A stretch of 64,000 bases of DNA, taken from NCBI RefSeq assembly GCF_030271515.1, contig NZ_JASCXI010000002.1, positions 248,001-312,000 of the forward strand, in the 5' to 3' direction. This stretch comes from Erythrobacter oryzae. Its GTDB lineage: Bacteria; Pseudomonadota; Alphaproteobacteria; Sphingomonadales; Sphingomonadaceae. Positions 36,257-44,021 of the stretch are shown here, piece by piece; positions within the stretch are counted from its first letter, which is position 1; every line of letters begins with the position of its first letter. Made by a program: the position numbers and the translations under genes. The notes below the pieces were generated by a model that was not told where the DNA came from, searched no databases, and saw only the letters and a program-made list of their open reading frames with translations.

Positions 36257-36270
36257 GGTAACCGGTGTCA
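36257..36270 (+). promoter_or_regulatory. LacI-type operator for the pectate lyase operon
   Basis: GGTAACCGGTGTCA, 13 of 14 matches to the shared site, 66 bp upstream of the pectate lyase ATG. Its centre is 67 bp from the divergent operator at 36190, so a looped or dimer-of-dimers complex is possible. Confidence 0.76.
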
Positions 36271-36335
36271 TTATGAATTGCCATGCCCCGCCGTTTCTGT
36301 CAAGCAGCGCTGCGGAACGAGGGAGAGTGACGGAA

Positions 36336-37676
36336 ATGCGCGGATTTTTCGCCCATCTTGCGGCCTTGCTGCTGCTTGCTGTGTTCTTGCCGCAACAGGC
36401 GCTCGCGCATCCGGCGGACCCCACGCAAGGCGGCGCGGGCGGGCGGATCATCCGCGTCACCACGCTCGCCGCCGACGGGCCGGGGAGCTTGCGCGCCGCG
36501 ATCCGCGCCAAGGGCCCGCGCATCATCGTCTTCGAGGTCGGCGGCGTGATCGACTTGGGTCGCACCGGGATCGACATCAACAACCCGTTCGTCACCATCG
36601 CCGGCCAGACCGCACCCGCGCCCGGGATCACGATCATCAAGGGCGGGATCGACATCAAGACCACCGACGTGAAGATCCAGCACATCCGCGTGCTGACCGG
36701 TGCCGACGGGCAGGCCAAGATGAGCGGGTGGGAGGCCGATGCGCTCTCCACCGTCCGCGCGGCGCGGGTGGTGATCGAGAACTGCACCTTCCTGTGGGGC
36801 ATCGACGAGAACATGTCCGCCTCCGGCCCGCGCTTCACCGGCGAGACGGTCGCCGAATGGCGCGCGGGCACCAGCCACGACATCGTCTTCCGCCTCAACC
36901 TCGCCGCGGAAGGGCTGGCCTATGCGAGCCACCCCAAGGGAGAGCACTCCAAGGGCTCTCTGGTCCACGACAACGCCACCGGCATCGTCTTCGATCGCAA
37001 CATCTGGGCCCACAATGTCGAGCGCAGCCCGCTGGTGAAGGGCGGGGCGCAGGTGCTGATGGTCAACAACCTGATCTACAACCCGAAAGCCCGCGCGGTG
37101 CATTACAACCTGATGGACCTCGAATGGGCCGGGCGCGCGCCGGTGACGGGGGAGATCACCGCGGTCGGCAATGTGCTGCGCGGCGGGGTCGATACCGATC
37201 CGGGCCTGCCCTTCCTGATGCTCGGCGGGGTGGGCGATCTGGCCTTCTACGGGCGCGACAATGTCGCGGTCGACCGGCTGGGCAATCCGCTGCCGATGTT
37301 CGGCCGCTACGGCAAGACCCAGGCGAAGCTGATCGAGGCCGAGGCGCCGCTCGCGAGCCTCGAAGGCTATGCCATCCTGCCCGCCGACGAGGTCGAGACC
37401 ACGCTGCTCGCCACCGCCGGGGCGCGGCCGTGGGACCGCGGAAGCGAGGAGCTCAGGGTGCTGTTCTTCATCGCCGAAGGCCGCGGCGAGGTGATCGACG
37501 ATGAAAGCGAGGTCGGCGGCTATCCCAAGGTCGAGGCCACGGCCTCGCCCTTTGTCGAGGCCGAGTGGGACCTTGCCACCATGACGCCGAAGTCGGGCAC
37601 CTATCCCGGCCAGAAACCCGGCGCGCAGGAGCACCTCTCGCCGCGCGACCGCCAGATGCGCACGGGCGGCAAGTGA
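36336..37676 (+). CDS. Pectate lyase family protein, exported
   Basis: A 446-aa right-handed beta-helix lyase (polysaccharide lyase family 1-like) with a signal peptide ending QQALA. Repeating coils are visible: TTLAADGPGSLRAAI, RIIVFEVGGVIDL, PFVTIAGQTAPAPGITII, VKIQHIRVLTG, ARVVIENCTFLWGIDENMS and GIVFDRNIWAHNVERSPL. Acidic residues in the EADALS and GIDENM coils are candidates for Ca2+ binding. It should cleave polygalacturonate by beta-elimination outside the cytoplasm, producing unsaturated oligomers for the KduD/DhuI branch. GGGAGAG lies upstream of ATG 36336. Its stop overlaps the GTG of the cupin gene. Confidence 0.9.
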   Translation: MRGFFAHLAALLLLAVFLPQQALAHPADPTQGGAGGRIIRVTTLAADGPGSLRAAIRAKGPRIIVFEVGGVIDLGRTGIDINNPFVTIAGQTAPAPGITIIKGGIDIKTTDVKIQHIRVLTGADGQAKMSGWEADALSTVRAARVVIENCTFLWGIDENMSASGPRFTGETVAEWRAGTSHDIVFRLNLAAEGLAYASHPKGEHSKGSLVHDNATGIVFDRNIWAHNVERSPLVKGGAQVLMVNNLIYNPKARAVHYNLMDLEWAGRAPVTGEITAVGNVLRGGVDTDPGLPFLMLGGVGDLAFYGRDNVAVDRLGNPLPMFGRYGKTQAKLIEAEAPLASLEGYAILPADEVETTLLATAGARPWDRGSEELRVLFFIAEGRGEVIDDESEVGGYPKVEATASPFVEAEWDLATMTPKSGTYPGQKPGAQEHLSPRDRQMRTGGK

Positions 37677-38083
37677 TCCTCCCGGCGCTCGCTGCGCTGC
37701 TGCTGGCGGGCGGGGAGGCGGCGCCCCCGCCACCCGCGCGCCCGATGGTGGTGGTGCGCGGCGAGGATGTGCGGCGCGAGGAGCCGCCCCCGCATGGCGC
37801 GATCGGCATGAGCACCGCCTGGCGCATCTCCGACGCCGTCCCGCCCCCGCGCGCTATGGAGTTCCGCCGCCGCGTGCTCCACCCGGGCGCGGCGATCGGC
37901 GCGCACCCCATCGCCCATGACGAGGTCTACTACGTCCTCTCGGGGCGCGGCGAGGTGGTTTCGGACGGGGTAACCGCCGTGCTCGAACCAGGCATGGCGG
38001 CCTATCTGTGGAAGGGCGCGGTGGTGGGCATCCGGCAAGTGGGCACGGAACCGCTCGACCTGATTGTCAGCTATCCGAACTAG
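37673..38083 (+). CDS. Exported cupin-domain protein
   Basis: A 136-aa single-domain cupin. The start GTG 37673 overlaps the pectate lyase stop (GTGA) and gives a signal peptide (ILPALAALLLAGGEAAPP). Cupin motif 1 is GAHPIAHDEVYYVLSGRG with His, His and Glu as metal ligands; motif 2 (PGMAAYLWKGAVVGIRQ) lacks the usual His. In this context it recalls KdgF, the small cupin that linearises unsaturated galacturonate to 4-deoxy-5-keto-uronate, but KdgF is cytoplasmic and this protein is exported. A periplasmic KdgF-like role is a reasonable guess, not shown. Confidence 0.8.
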   Translation: MILPALAALLLAGGEAAPPPPARPMVVVRGEDVRREEPPPHGAIGMSTAWRISDAVPPPRAMEFRRRVLHPGAAIGAHPIAHDEVYYVLSGRGEVVSDGVTAVLEPGMAAYLWKGAVVGIRQVGTEPLDLIVSYPN

Positions 38084-39579
38084 GTTCCGGGCTGGATATA
38101 GGGCGCGCGGGCGAAGAGCTCGCGCTCCCATCGGCGCGGGTCGCTTTCGACGCGGCTGGCGGTGTCGAAGATCATGGTCTGGCGGCTGGCGAGATCGTAG
38201 GCGGGCCAGCCGGGATTGCCGGTGCGGGCGAACCTCACGAAAGCGTCCATCACCGTAGCGCTCATCGCCCCGCGCGCAGGGCTCCAGCCCGCGGTGGTGC
38301 CGAAGGCGAGGCCGATGTCGTCGGTGTGCTTGGCGTTCTCGAAATCGAGCTGGTAGACGAAGGTGTTGCCCCGCCCGCCTTTCGCCCGCGCCTCGGCCTC
38401 CTCGACCTGCCCACGCCAGCTGCGCGCGGGCGTCATGATGCGGTGGAACAGCGCCTCGGGCGAGGCCTCGGGATAGCGCGCGCGGAACTGCGCCACCACC
38501 CAGCGGGGCTCGAGATCGACCCGCATCTCCCGCCCGATCCGCTGCGGGAGATTGTCGAAGGTGAGGCCGCTGAGCGCGCGTCCGTCGGGCGCATAGAAGG
38601 CGCGTGTCTCGGCGATGGTGTTGCCGAGCAGCATCGGGATATCGGCCGATTGCTCCGGTGCGTCGGGCCAGAAGGGGTGGCGGTGGAGGTGGCGCATGTC
38701 CACCACCGGCCCGAAATAGATCCGCCCGCCCAGCACCGGATCATTGACTGAAAGCGCACCCACCAGAGCCTCAACCGGCGCGGTGGCGGGGTCCTCGCCC
38801 AGCGCCGAGAGATAGGCTGCCGCGCGTCTCCCCGCGTTGAGGGGGCCGGAGGCGGTGACCTGCTGGCCGCTCATGGTGATCGCCTTGTGGAACAGCCCGC
38901 GCGCGGCCGGCATCGCCATCAGCGTCGCGATCTTCGCGCCCCCGCCCGACTGGCCGAACAGCGTGACATTACCCGGATCGCCCCCGAAGGCGGCAATGCT
39001 CCGCTGCACCCATTCGAGCGCGCAGATCAGGTCGAGCTGCCCCACATTCCCGCTGTCGGGAAAGCGCTCCGGCATATAGAGATAGCCCAGTGCGTTCAGC
39101 CGGTGGTTGACCGTCACCACCACCACCTTGCCGCGCGCCGCGAGCGCCGAACCGTTGTTGAGGGGATCGGCGACCGAGCCCGCCGAATAGGCCCCGCCGT
39201 GGAAATAGACCATCACCGGCAGACCCCGCCTTTCGCCGGCGGGAACCCAGACATTCAGGAAGTGGCAGTCCTCGGACTGCCGGTAGGTGTCCTCTGGTTG
39301 CGGGGAGGCAGGGATCGTGCTCCAGCCGCCCGCAGACTGCTCGGCAACCGTCACCGGCTGCGGCGCCTCAAACCTTGCGGCGCGGGCATAGCGGATGGCG
39401 GGATAGGACCAGGCATCGCCGCAGGCACGGGCCTCGAAGTTGCCGTCCGGGGCCCTTACCGGGCCGAGGCAAAGCCGGGCGGCGGGCTCATAGGCCAGCA
39501 CCGGAGAGGCCGCAGCGACACCCGTCGCCGCCCCGCCCGCCAGAACGGCGCGGCGGCTCCACCCCTCAGCGGCGGACAT
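38080..39579 (-). CDS. Type B carboxylesterase, Tat-exported
   Basis: A 499-aa carboxylesterase family protein. SRRAVLAGGAATGVAAASPVLA is split here as SRRAVLAGG, a twin-arginine signal. The oxyanion segment is VMVYFHGGAYSAGS, the nucleophile is FGQSGGGAKI, the acid lies around GNTIAETRAF, and the base His is in ENAKHTDDIGLAFG. It may remove methyl, acetyl or feruloyl esters from pectic material. It is the last gene of the operon dhuI-kduD-kdgK-esterase, overlaps kdgK by 14 bp and shares a CTAG with the convergent cupin gene. Confidence 0.88.
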   Translation of the reverse strand: MSAAEGWSRRAVLAGGAATGVAAASPVLAYEPAARLCLGPVRAPDGNFEARACGDAWSYPAIRYARAARFEAPQPVTVAEQSAGGWSTIPASPQPEDTYRQSEDCHFLNVWVPAGERRGLPVMVYFHGGAYSAGSVADPLNNGSALAARGKVVVVTVNHRLNALGYLYMPERFPDSGNVGQLDLICALEWVQRSIAAFGGDPGNVTLFGQSGGGAKIATLMAMPAARGLFHKAITMSGQQVTASGPLNAGRRAAAYLSALGEDPATAPVEALVGALSVNDPVLGGRIYFGPVVDMRHLHRHPFWPDAPEQSADIPMLLGNTIAETRAFYAPDGRALSGLTFDNLPQRIGREMRVDLEPRWVVAQFRARYPEASPEALFHRIMTPARSWRGQVEEAEARAKGGRGNTFVYQLDFENAKHTDDIGLAFGTTAGWSPARGAMSATVMDAFVRFARTGNPGWPAYDLASRQTMIFDTASRVESDPRRWERELFARAPYIQPGT

Positions 39580-40570
39580 CGCCCGCGCCCGCGCTGAACC
39601 CGTCGAGCATCGCGCGGCTGACCGGGCACATGTCGCCCGCGATGGTGTGCTTGAGTGCCGCCAGCGCCAGCCCCCGCTCGGCCATCACCGCGAGGTCACC
39701 CCCGCCGAGCCAGCCGTCAAGCACCCCTGCCGCAAAGGCATCGCCGGTGCCGATCCGGTCGACGATCCCGGTGACGTCGATCTCCCCGGTCTGGTGGCTG
39801 CCCTCGCGCGAATCCACCCGTGCGGAGATGCGGTGGTGGTCGCTTGTCACCAAGTGGCGCGCGGTCGAGGCGATCAGTTCGAGGTTGGGGAAGGCCGCGA
39901 AAGCCGCCTCCGCCGCCTCGCGCCGCCGGTCCTCGCCCTCGCCCGAGAACGGCCGGCCGAGCAGCAGCGCGATGTCGCGGTGGTTGCCGATCAGGATCGT
40001 CGCGTCCGCCACCAATTCGCGCAGGATGGTGGCGGGGTCGCTGTCCCAAGCGGCCCAGAGCTGGGCGCGGAAGTTGCCGTCGAAGCAGATCGGCACGCCT
40101 GCGCCCCGCGCGGCGGCTTGCGCGGCACGGGCCAGCGCCACGCCCTTGGGGCCGAGTGCGGGTGTGATCCCGCCGCAGTGCAACAGCCGCGCCCCCGCCA
40201 GCGCGCCCGCGAAATCCACCTGCTCCGGCGCGGCCTCGGCAAAGGCGCTGCCCACCCGATCATAGGTGATCGCCGAGGGGCGCAGGCCCGATCCGGCCTC
40301 GAGGAAATAGAGCCCCATCCGTCCGGCCGCGCGGGCGATGTGCCCGGTCTCCACCCCGCACGCCCGAAGCGCAGCGAGGGCGCGCTCGCCCAGTGGATTA
40401 TCCGCCACCACGCCTGCAAAGCGCACCGCGTGCCCGAGGCTCGCCAGCGCCGAGGCGACATTGGCCTCGGCCCCGCCGACGACCATCTCGAGGCTGCCGG
40501 ACTGCACCAGCAGCTGCCGACCGGGCGGCGCAAGGCGCAGCAGGATTTCGCCGAAGCAGGTGACCGTCAT
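39566..40570 (-). CDS. kdgK: 2-keto-3-deoxygluconate kinase
   Basis: A 334-aa PfkB-family sugar kinase. TCFGEILLRLAPPG is the family N-terminus, GGAEANVASALASLG carries the substrate-binding GGAxxN, CFDGNFRAQLW follows, and the catalytic base is in RIGTGDAFAAGVLDG. It phosphorylates KDG, where the saturated and unsaturated uronate branches meet, to KDPG; the aldolase (eda) is not in the window. Nine bases separate it from kduD, so it is in the same operon. Confidence 0.94.
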   Translation of the reverse strand: MTVTCFGEILLRLAPPGRQLLVQSGSLEMVVGGAEANVASALASLGHAVRFAGVVADNPLGERALAALRACGVETGHIARAAGRMGLYFLEAGSGLRPSAITYDRVGSAFAEAAPEQVDFAGALAGARLLHCGGITPALGPKGVALARAAQAAARGAGVPICFDGNFRAQLWAAWDSDPATILRELVADATILIGNHRDIALLLGRPFSGEGEDRRREAAEAAFAAFPNLELIASTARHLVTSDHHRISARVDSREGSHQTGEIDVTGIVDRIGTGDAFAAGVLDGWLGGGDLAVMAERGLALAALKHTIAGDMCPVSRAMLDGFSAGAGDVRR

Positions 40571-40579
40571 CGGGCGAGG

Positions 40580-41335
40580 TTAACGCGCCAGCCAGCCGCC
40601 GTCGACCGCAAGAACATGCCCGGTGACGTAGTCGGACGCGGGCGAGGCGAGGAACACCGCCGCTCCGGCGATGTCTTCCGGCCGGCCCCAGCGCCCGGTG
40701 GGAATGCGTTCGAGGATCTGGCGGTTGCGCGTTTCGTCGGCCTGCAGCGCGGCGGTGTTGTTGGTGGCGATATAGCCCGGCGCGATGGCGTTGATCTGCA
40801 CGCCCCGCAGCGCAAGCTCGTTCGCCATCGCCTTGGTCAGCCCCGCGACGCCCGACTTGGCGGCAGCATAGCTCGGCACGCGGATACCGCCCTGAAAGCT
40901 CAGCAGCGAGGCGATGTTGATGATCTTGCCCGCGCCTTGGGCTGCCATCACCCCGGCTGCGGCCTGACTGAGGAAGAACAGGGTCTTCAGATTGGTGTCG
41001 ACCACCGCGTCCCAATCTTCCTCGGTGAAGTCGGCAAGGTCGTTGCGGCGGATGATCCCGGCATTGTTGACGAGGATATCGAGCCCGCCCAGCGCTGCCA
41101 CGGCCTCCTCGACCAGACCCTTCACCGGGGCGGTGGACGAAAGATCGGCGCGCAGATCCACCGCCTTGCGGCCCGTGGCGGCGATCAGCGCGAGCGTTTC
41201 GTCCGGCGCGCTGCGTCCGGCGAGCGCGACATCCGCCCCCGCCTCGGCCAGCGCGACCGCGATCGCTTGCCCGATCCCGGTATTGGCCCCGGTCACCAGC
41301 GCGCGCTTGCCCGCAAGGTCGAACGAGATCGCCAT
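40580..41335 (-). CDS. kduD: 2-deoxy-D-gluconate 3-dehydrogenase / DhuD-type SDR
   Basis: A 251-aa short-chain dehydrogenase. The cofactor loop is LVTGANTGIGQAI, NNAGIIRRNDLADFTEEDWD is typical of KduD, and the catalytic residues are Ser in IASLLSFQGG and the YAAAK motif. It reduces 2,5-diketo-3-deoxygluconate to KDG with NAD(P)H. ATG 41335 is used; a GTG two codons earlier (41341) overlaps the dhuI stop as GTGA and could be the real start. Its operon place after an RpiB-fold isomerase matches known DhuI-DhuD pairs. Confidence 0.93.
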   Translation of the reverse strand: MAISFDLAGKRALVTGANTGIGQAIAVALAEAGADVALAGRSAPDETLALIAATGRKAVDLRADLSSTAPVKGLVEEAVAALGGLDILVNNAGIIRRNDLADFTEEDWDAVVDTNLKTLFFLSQAAAGVMAAQGAGKIINIASLLSFQGGIRVPSYAAAKSGVAGLTKAMANELALRGVQINAIAPGYIATNNTAALQADETRNRQILERIPTGRWGRPEDIAGAAVFLASPASDYVTGHVLAVDGGWLAR

Positions 41336-41337
41336 GC

Positions 41338-41970
41338 TCACAGCGCCTTCAGATAGGCGGCGATGCCTTCATCCTGGCAGTTGGGGTAGAAATATTCGGC
41401 GAACCTCTCGCCCGCGATCGCCGCGCGCAGCAGGTCTTGATCGACGGTCTTGAGCACGGTCAGCATGTCGTGGCAGCTCGCCGCCTTGAGGTCTGAGAGC
41501 TTGCCGCGGTTGACCGCCATGATCGCCGCGCGCTCCTTGGGATAGCCCGCGCCCGGCTCACCGGTGAACAGCTTGGCGTAGCAATCCTGCAAATTCAGCT
41601 CCGCCGCCCAGCCGAAGCCCTTGGCGTAGGGCATCGAGATCGCGTTGCCCGCGTTGATCTGGCTGAACAGGAAGGCGTCGGTCGGGTCGATCACGAGGCC
41701 GCAGAACACGCCCGGCATGGCGTTGCAGGCGAGCATCGAGCCCATCCCCGTGCCGCACCCGGTGACCACGAAATCGGCGGCCCTGGAATTGAGCAGGATA
41801 CCCGCCAGCAGACCGTTCATCACATAGGTGAGCGAGGCCGAATCCTCGGCCGAATACATGCCGTAGTTGAACACCTCATGCCCCATCGGCTCTGCCACAT
41901 TGGCCAGTGCCTGATGGATGATCGGGTTCTTGGCGGCCTGGCTGTTTTCGGTAATCAGCGCGATCTTCAT
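41338..41970 (-). CDS. RpiB/LacA/LacB family isomerase, DhuI-like
   Basis: A 210-aa RpiB-fold protein: KIALITENSQAAKN, GHEVFNYGMYS, ADFVVTGCGTGMGSMLACN with the catalytic Cys, and INAGNAISMPYAKGFGW. It is longer than RpiB (about 150 aa). RpiB-like proteins of this size paired with KduD-type SDRs convert 4-deoxy-5-keto-uronate to 2,5-diketo-3-deoxygluconate (DhuI), replacing the unrelated cupin isomerase KduI, which I do not see in this locus. GGAGAGAG lies before ATG 41970. It is the first gene of its operon, and an exact LacI-type site is 30 bp upstream. Confidence 0.85.
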   Translation of the reverse strand: MKIALITENSQAAKNPIIHQALANVAEPMGHEVFNYGMYSAEDSASLTYVMNGLLAGILLNSRAADFVVTGCGTGMGSMLACNAMPGVFCGLVIDPTDAFLFSQINAGNAISMPYAKGFGWAAELNLQDCYAKLFTGEPGAGYPKERAAIMAVNRGKLSDLKAASCHDMLTVLKTVDQDLLRAAIAGERFAEYFYPNCQDEGIAAYLKAL

Positions 41971-41999
41971 GTGCTCTCTCCGGGTGCCGGCCCGCTTGA

Positions 42000-42047
42000 G
42001 GAAACCGGTGTCATGATCCGGCATAGCCGCAAAGCCGTGCCGGTTTC
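42000..42047 (-). promoter_or_regulatory. LacI-type operator and promoter of the dhuI operon
   Basis: GGAAACCGGTGTCA (42000-42013) is an exact copy of the shared site. On the minus strand a TTGAAA box followed 17 bp later by CTATGC gives a promoter whose -35 overlaps a partial second site (GAAACCGGCAC, complement of 42037-42047). The exact site then lies just downstream of the -10 box. Confidence 0.78.
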
Positions 42048-42058
42048 AACCGCCGTTT

Positions 42059-43078
42059 TCACCCCTTGGGCGGGCCGACCGACTGGCGCTGCACCAGCCT
42101 TGCGGGGAAACGGAAGGCTTGCGCGGCCTCCTCGCCCGGGGCGATCAGCTTCAATGCGGCAGCGCGGCCCATCTCGCGCACCGGCCAGCCGACGGTGGTG
42201 AGCGGGGGCCAGATGTGGGCGGCGACCGGCGAATCGTCGAAGCCGATGATCGAGAGATCCTCGGGGATCTTGAGGTCGCGCTGGCGTGCAGCGTGGAAGG
42301 CGCCCGCGGCCATCTCGTCGTTGCTGGCGAAGATCGCGGTCGGGCGCTCGGGAGCGTCGAGCAGCCGGCTCGCCGCCTCCAGCCCCGATTCGAAGCGGTA
42401 GGTGCCCTGCGCCCGCGCCTCGGGCGGCACCGGAAGCCCGTGCGCCTCCATCGCCGCCAGAAACCCCTCGCGCCGCTCCAGCGCCGAGCGGAAGCCCTCG
42501 GGCCCCTCGATCAGCGCGATCCGGCGGTGGCCGAGGTCGATCAGGTATTTGACCGCCTCCTGCACCATCTCGCGGTCGTTCGAGGCGACGATATGCTCTT
42601 CGTCATCGAGCATCGCCGAGCCCAGTCGCACATAGCCGCAGCCCATCTCGAGGCACAATTCGGCCAGCGCATCGTTCTCGGAAATCGGCGGCAGGATCAG
42701 CACGCCATAGAGCCGCTGCAATTCCAGAAACCGCCGGATGTCCTCGAGCAGCGTCGGCGAATGGCGGTCGACCGGGCGCACCACCAGCGCGAATTCGGTG
42801 TCGCGGATCGCATCGAGCACGCCCTCCTGCACCTTCAGCACGGTCTGGGCGTTGGGGTTGTCGTGCAGCAGCCCGAGCAGGAAATTGCGCCTGAGCGCCA
42901 GCGCGCGCGCCTGCGGGTTGGGGACATAGCCGAGCTTGGCGATCACTTCCTCGACCTTGGTGCGCGTGTCTTCGCTCAGCAGCGCGGAACGGTTGATCAC
43001 GCGGCTGACGGTCTTCTTCGACACGCCCGCGAGGCGGGCCACATCGTTGATCGTTGGCGTCTTGTTCGATTTCGGCAT
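42059..43078 (-). CDS. LacI family transcriptional regulator of uronate genes
   Basis: A 339-aa LacI/GalR protein. Residues 8-58 form the helix-turn-helix plus hinge (TINDVARLAGVSKKTVSRVI, then VIAKLGYVPNPQARAL). The rest is the periplasmic-binding-protein-like effector domain (LLHDNPNAQTVLKVQEGVLD, VASNDREMVQEAVKYLIDLGHRRIALIEG, ASNDEMAAGAFHAARQ, IIGFDDSPVAAHIWPPLTTV). It is encoded inside the pectin locus, directly upstream of the dhuI operon, and ACCGGT-centred palindromes are typical LacI-family targets, so it is the likely binder of the six sites. KDG or a related keto-uronate is a reasonable inducer guess. Confidence 0.93.
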   Translation of the reverse strand: MPKSNKTPTINDVARLAGVSKKTVSRVINRSALLSEDTRTKVEEVIAKLGYVPNPQARALALRRNFLLGLLHDNPNAQTVLKVQEGVLDAIRDTEFALVVRPVDRHSPTLLEDIRRFLELQRLYGVLILPPISENDALAELCLEMGCGYVRLGSAMLDDEEHIVASNDREMVQEAVKYLIDLGHRRIALIEGPEGFRSALERREGFLAAMEAHGLPVPPEARAQGTYRFESGLEAASRLLDAPERPTAIFASNDEMAAGAFHAARQRDLKIPEDLSIIGFDDSPVAAHIWPPLTTVGWPVREMGRAAALKLIAPGEEAAQAFRFPARLVQRQSVGPPKG

Positions 43079-43123
43079 CGGCGGTCGTGACCATCTTTCG
43101 CATGAGCCCTGCCCTTCTAGAGG

Positions 43124-43139
43124 GCATTCGCGCGAATGC
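43124..43139. promoter_or_regulatory. 16-bp perfect palindrome between lacI and the FAH-family gene
   Basis: GCATTCGCGCGAATGC, perfectly symmetric, 46 bp upstream of the LacI ATG. Its core CATTCGCGCGAA recurs at 32319-32330, 21 bp upstream of exuT. It may be a second regulator site. Confidence 0.4.
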
Positions 43140-43184
43140 AAAAACCGCCCCGGCGGGCGGGCTTGCTGCGCACAAGAAAGCTTT

Positions 43185-43198
43185 TGACACCGGTTTCC
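43185..43198 (+). promoter_or_regulatory. LacI-type operator between lacI and the FAH-family gene
   Basis: TGACACCGGTTTCC, an exact copy of the shared site, 22 bp upstream of the GTG start of the downstream gene. A TTGACA hexamer (43184-43189) overlaps it. It could also serve lacI autoregulation on the other strand. Confidence 0.77.
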
Positions 43199-43220
43199 TT
43201 TTTCGCCAAGGCTCCGCGTC

Positions 43221-44021
43221 GTGGAGCGAGAGGACAATACCGAAACCGTGATTTGCGAGGCCCGCGAGATCGCCTCGGCCTTCGTGGCTGCGCGGATGAG
43301 CGGGGCGGCGATCGGGCACTATCCGGGCACGCCGCCGCATGATCTGGCGAGCGCCTATGCGATCCAGGACGCGGCGCTTGCCATCTGGGAGCGCGCTGTC
43401 GGCGGGTGGAAGGTCGGCCGCATCAACCCGCCGCGCGACGCCGAGCTGGGCGCGGACCGGCTGGTCGGCCCCGCCTTCACCGACGCGATCCTGCCCGCCG
43501 ATCCCGCGAGGCCCTTCCCGGTGTTCCGCGGCGGTTTTGCCGCCGCCGAGGCCGAATTCATGCTCCGCCTTGCGCCTAAGGAGGGCCCTCTGCCGACGAC
43601 GCCTGCCGAGGCGATGGCATGGGTCGCCGAGGTGCGCATCGGCATCGAGATCGCCTCCTCGCCCTATGCGCGGATCAATGCCGACGGGCCCTGCGTGACG
43701 ATTTCCGACCACGGCAACAATGCCGGCCTGCTGCTGGGGCAGGTCGTCCCGCGCGAGATGTGGGACACGCTCGATGCGGTTCAGGCGACCCTCGCGATCG
43801 ACGGCGCCGAAGTCGGCCGCGCCACCACCGCGACCATGCTCGACGGGCCGTTTGGCGCGGTCGCCTTCCTCCTCGCCAACCTTGCCGGTCGAGGCATTGC
43901 GATCCAGCCCGGCTGGTGGGTGTCGAGCGGTGCGATCACCGGGGTGCATGTGGTCGCCCCCGGAAGCTCGGTCGTCGCCGGGTTCGGCGCGCTGGGCTCG
44001 GTCGAGGCGACGATCGGCTAG
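43221..44021 (+). CDS. 2-keto-4-pentenoate hydratase/fumarylacetoacetate hydrolase family protein
   Basis: A 266-aa FAH-superfamily enzyme. WKVGRINPPRDAELGADRLVGPAF is written here as GWKVGRINPPRDAELG, the family opening; FAAAEAEFMLRL carries the metal-binding Glu pair; VRIGIEIASSPYARI and VTISDHGNNAGLLLG follow. Such enzymes hydrate or cleave 2-keto acids. It has its own LacI-type site, so it belongs to the uronate regulon, but the classical pathway has no step for it. It may act on a 2-keto-3-deoxy sugar acid from another pectin sugar such as rhamnose or galactonate. The start is GTG 43221; it shares a CTAG with the convergent receptor. Confidence 0.85.
   Translation: MEREDNTETVICEAREIASAFVAARMSGAAIGHYPGTPPHDLASAYAIQDAALAIWERAVGGWKVGRINPPRDAELGADRLVGPAFTDAILPADPARPFPVFRGGFAAAEAEFMLRLAPKEGPLPTTPAEAMAWVAEVRIGIEIASSPYARINADGPCVTISDHGNNAGLLLGQVVPREMWDTLDAVQATLAIDGAEVGRATTATMLDGPFGAVAFLLANLAGRGIAIQPGWWVSSGAITGVHVVAPGSSVVAGFGALGSVEATIG

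Noticed and set aside
42037..42047. A seventh full operator upstream of the dhuI operon
   Set aside because: Only the CCGGTTTC half matches; recorded only as a partial site beside the exact copy at 42000.
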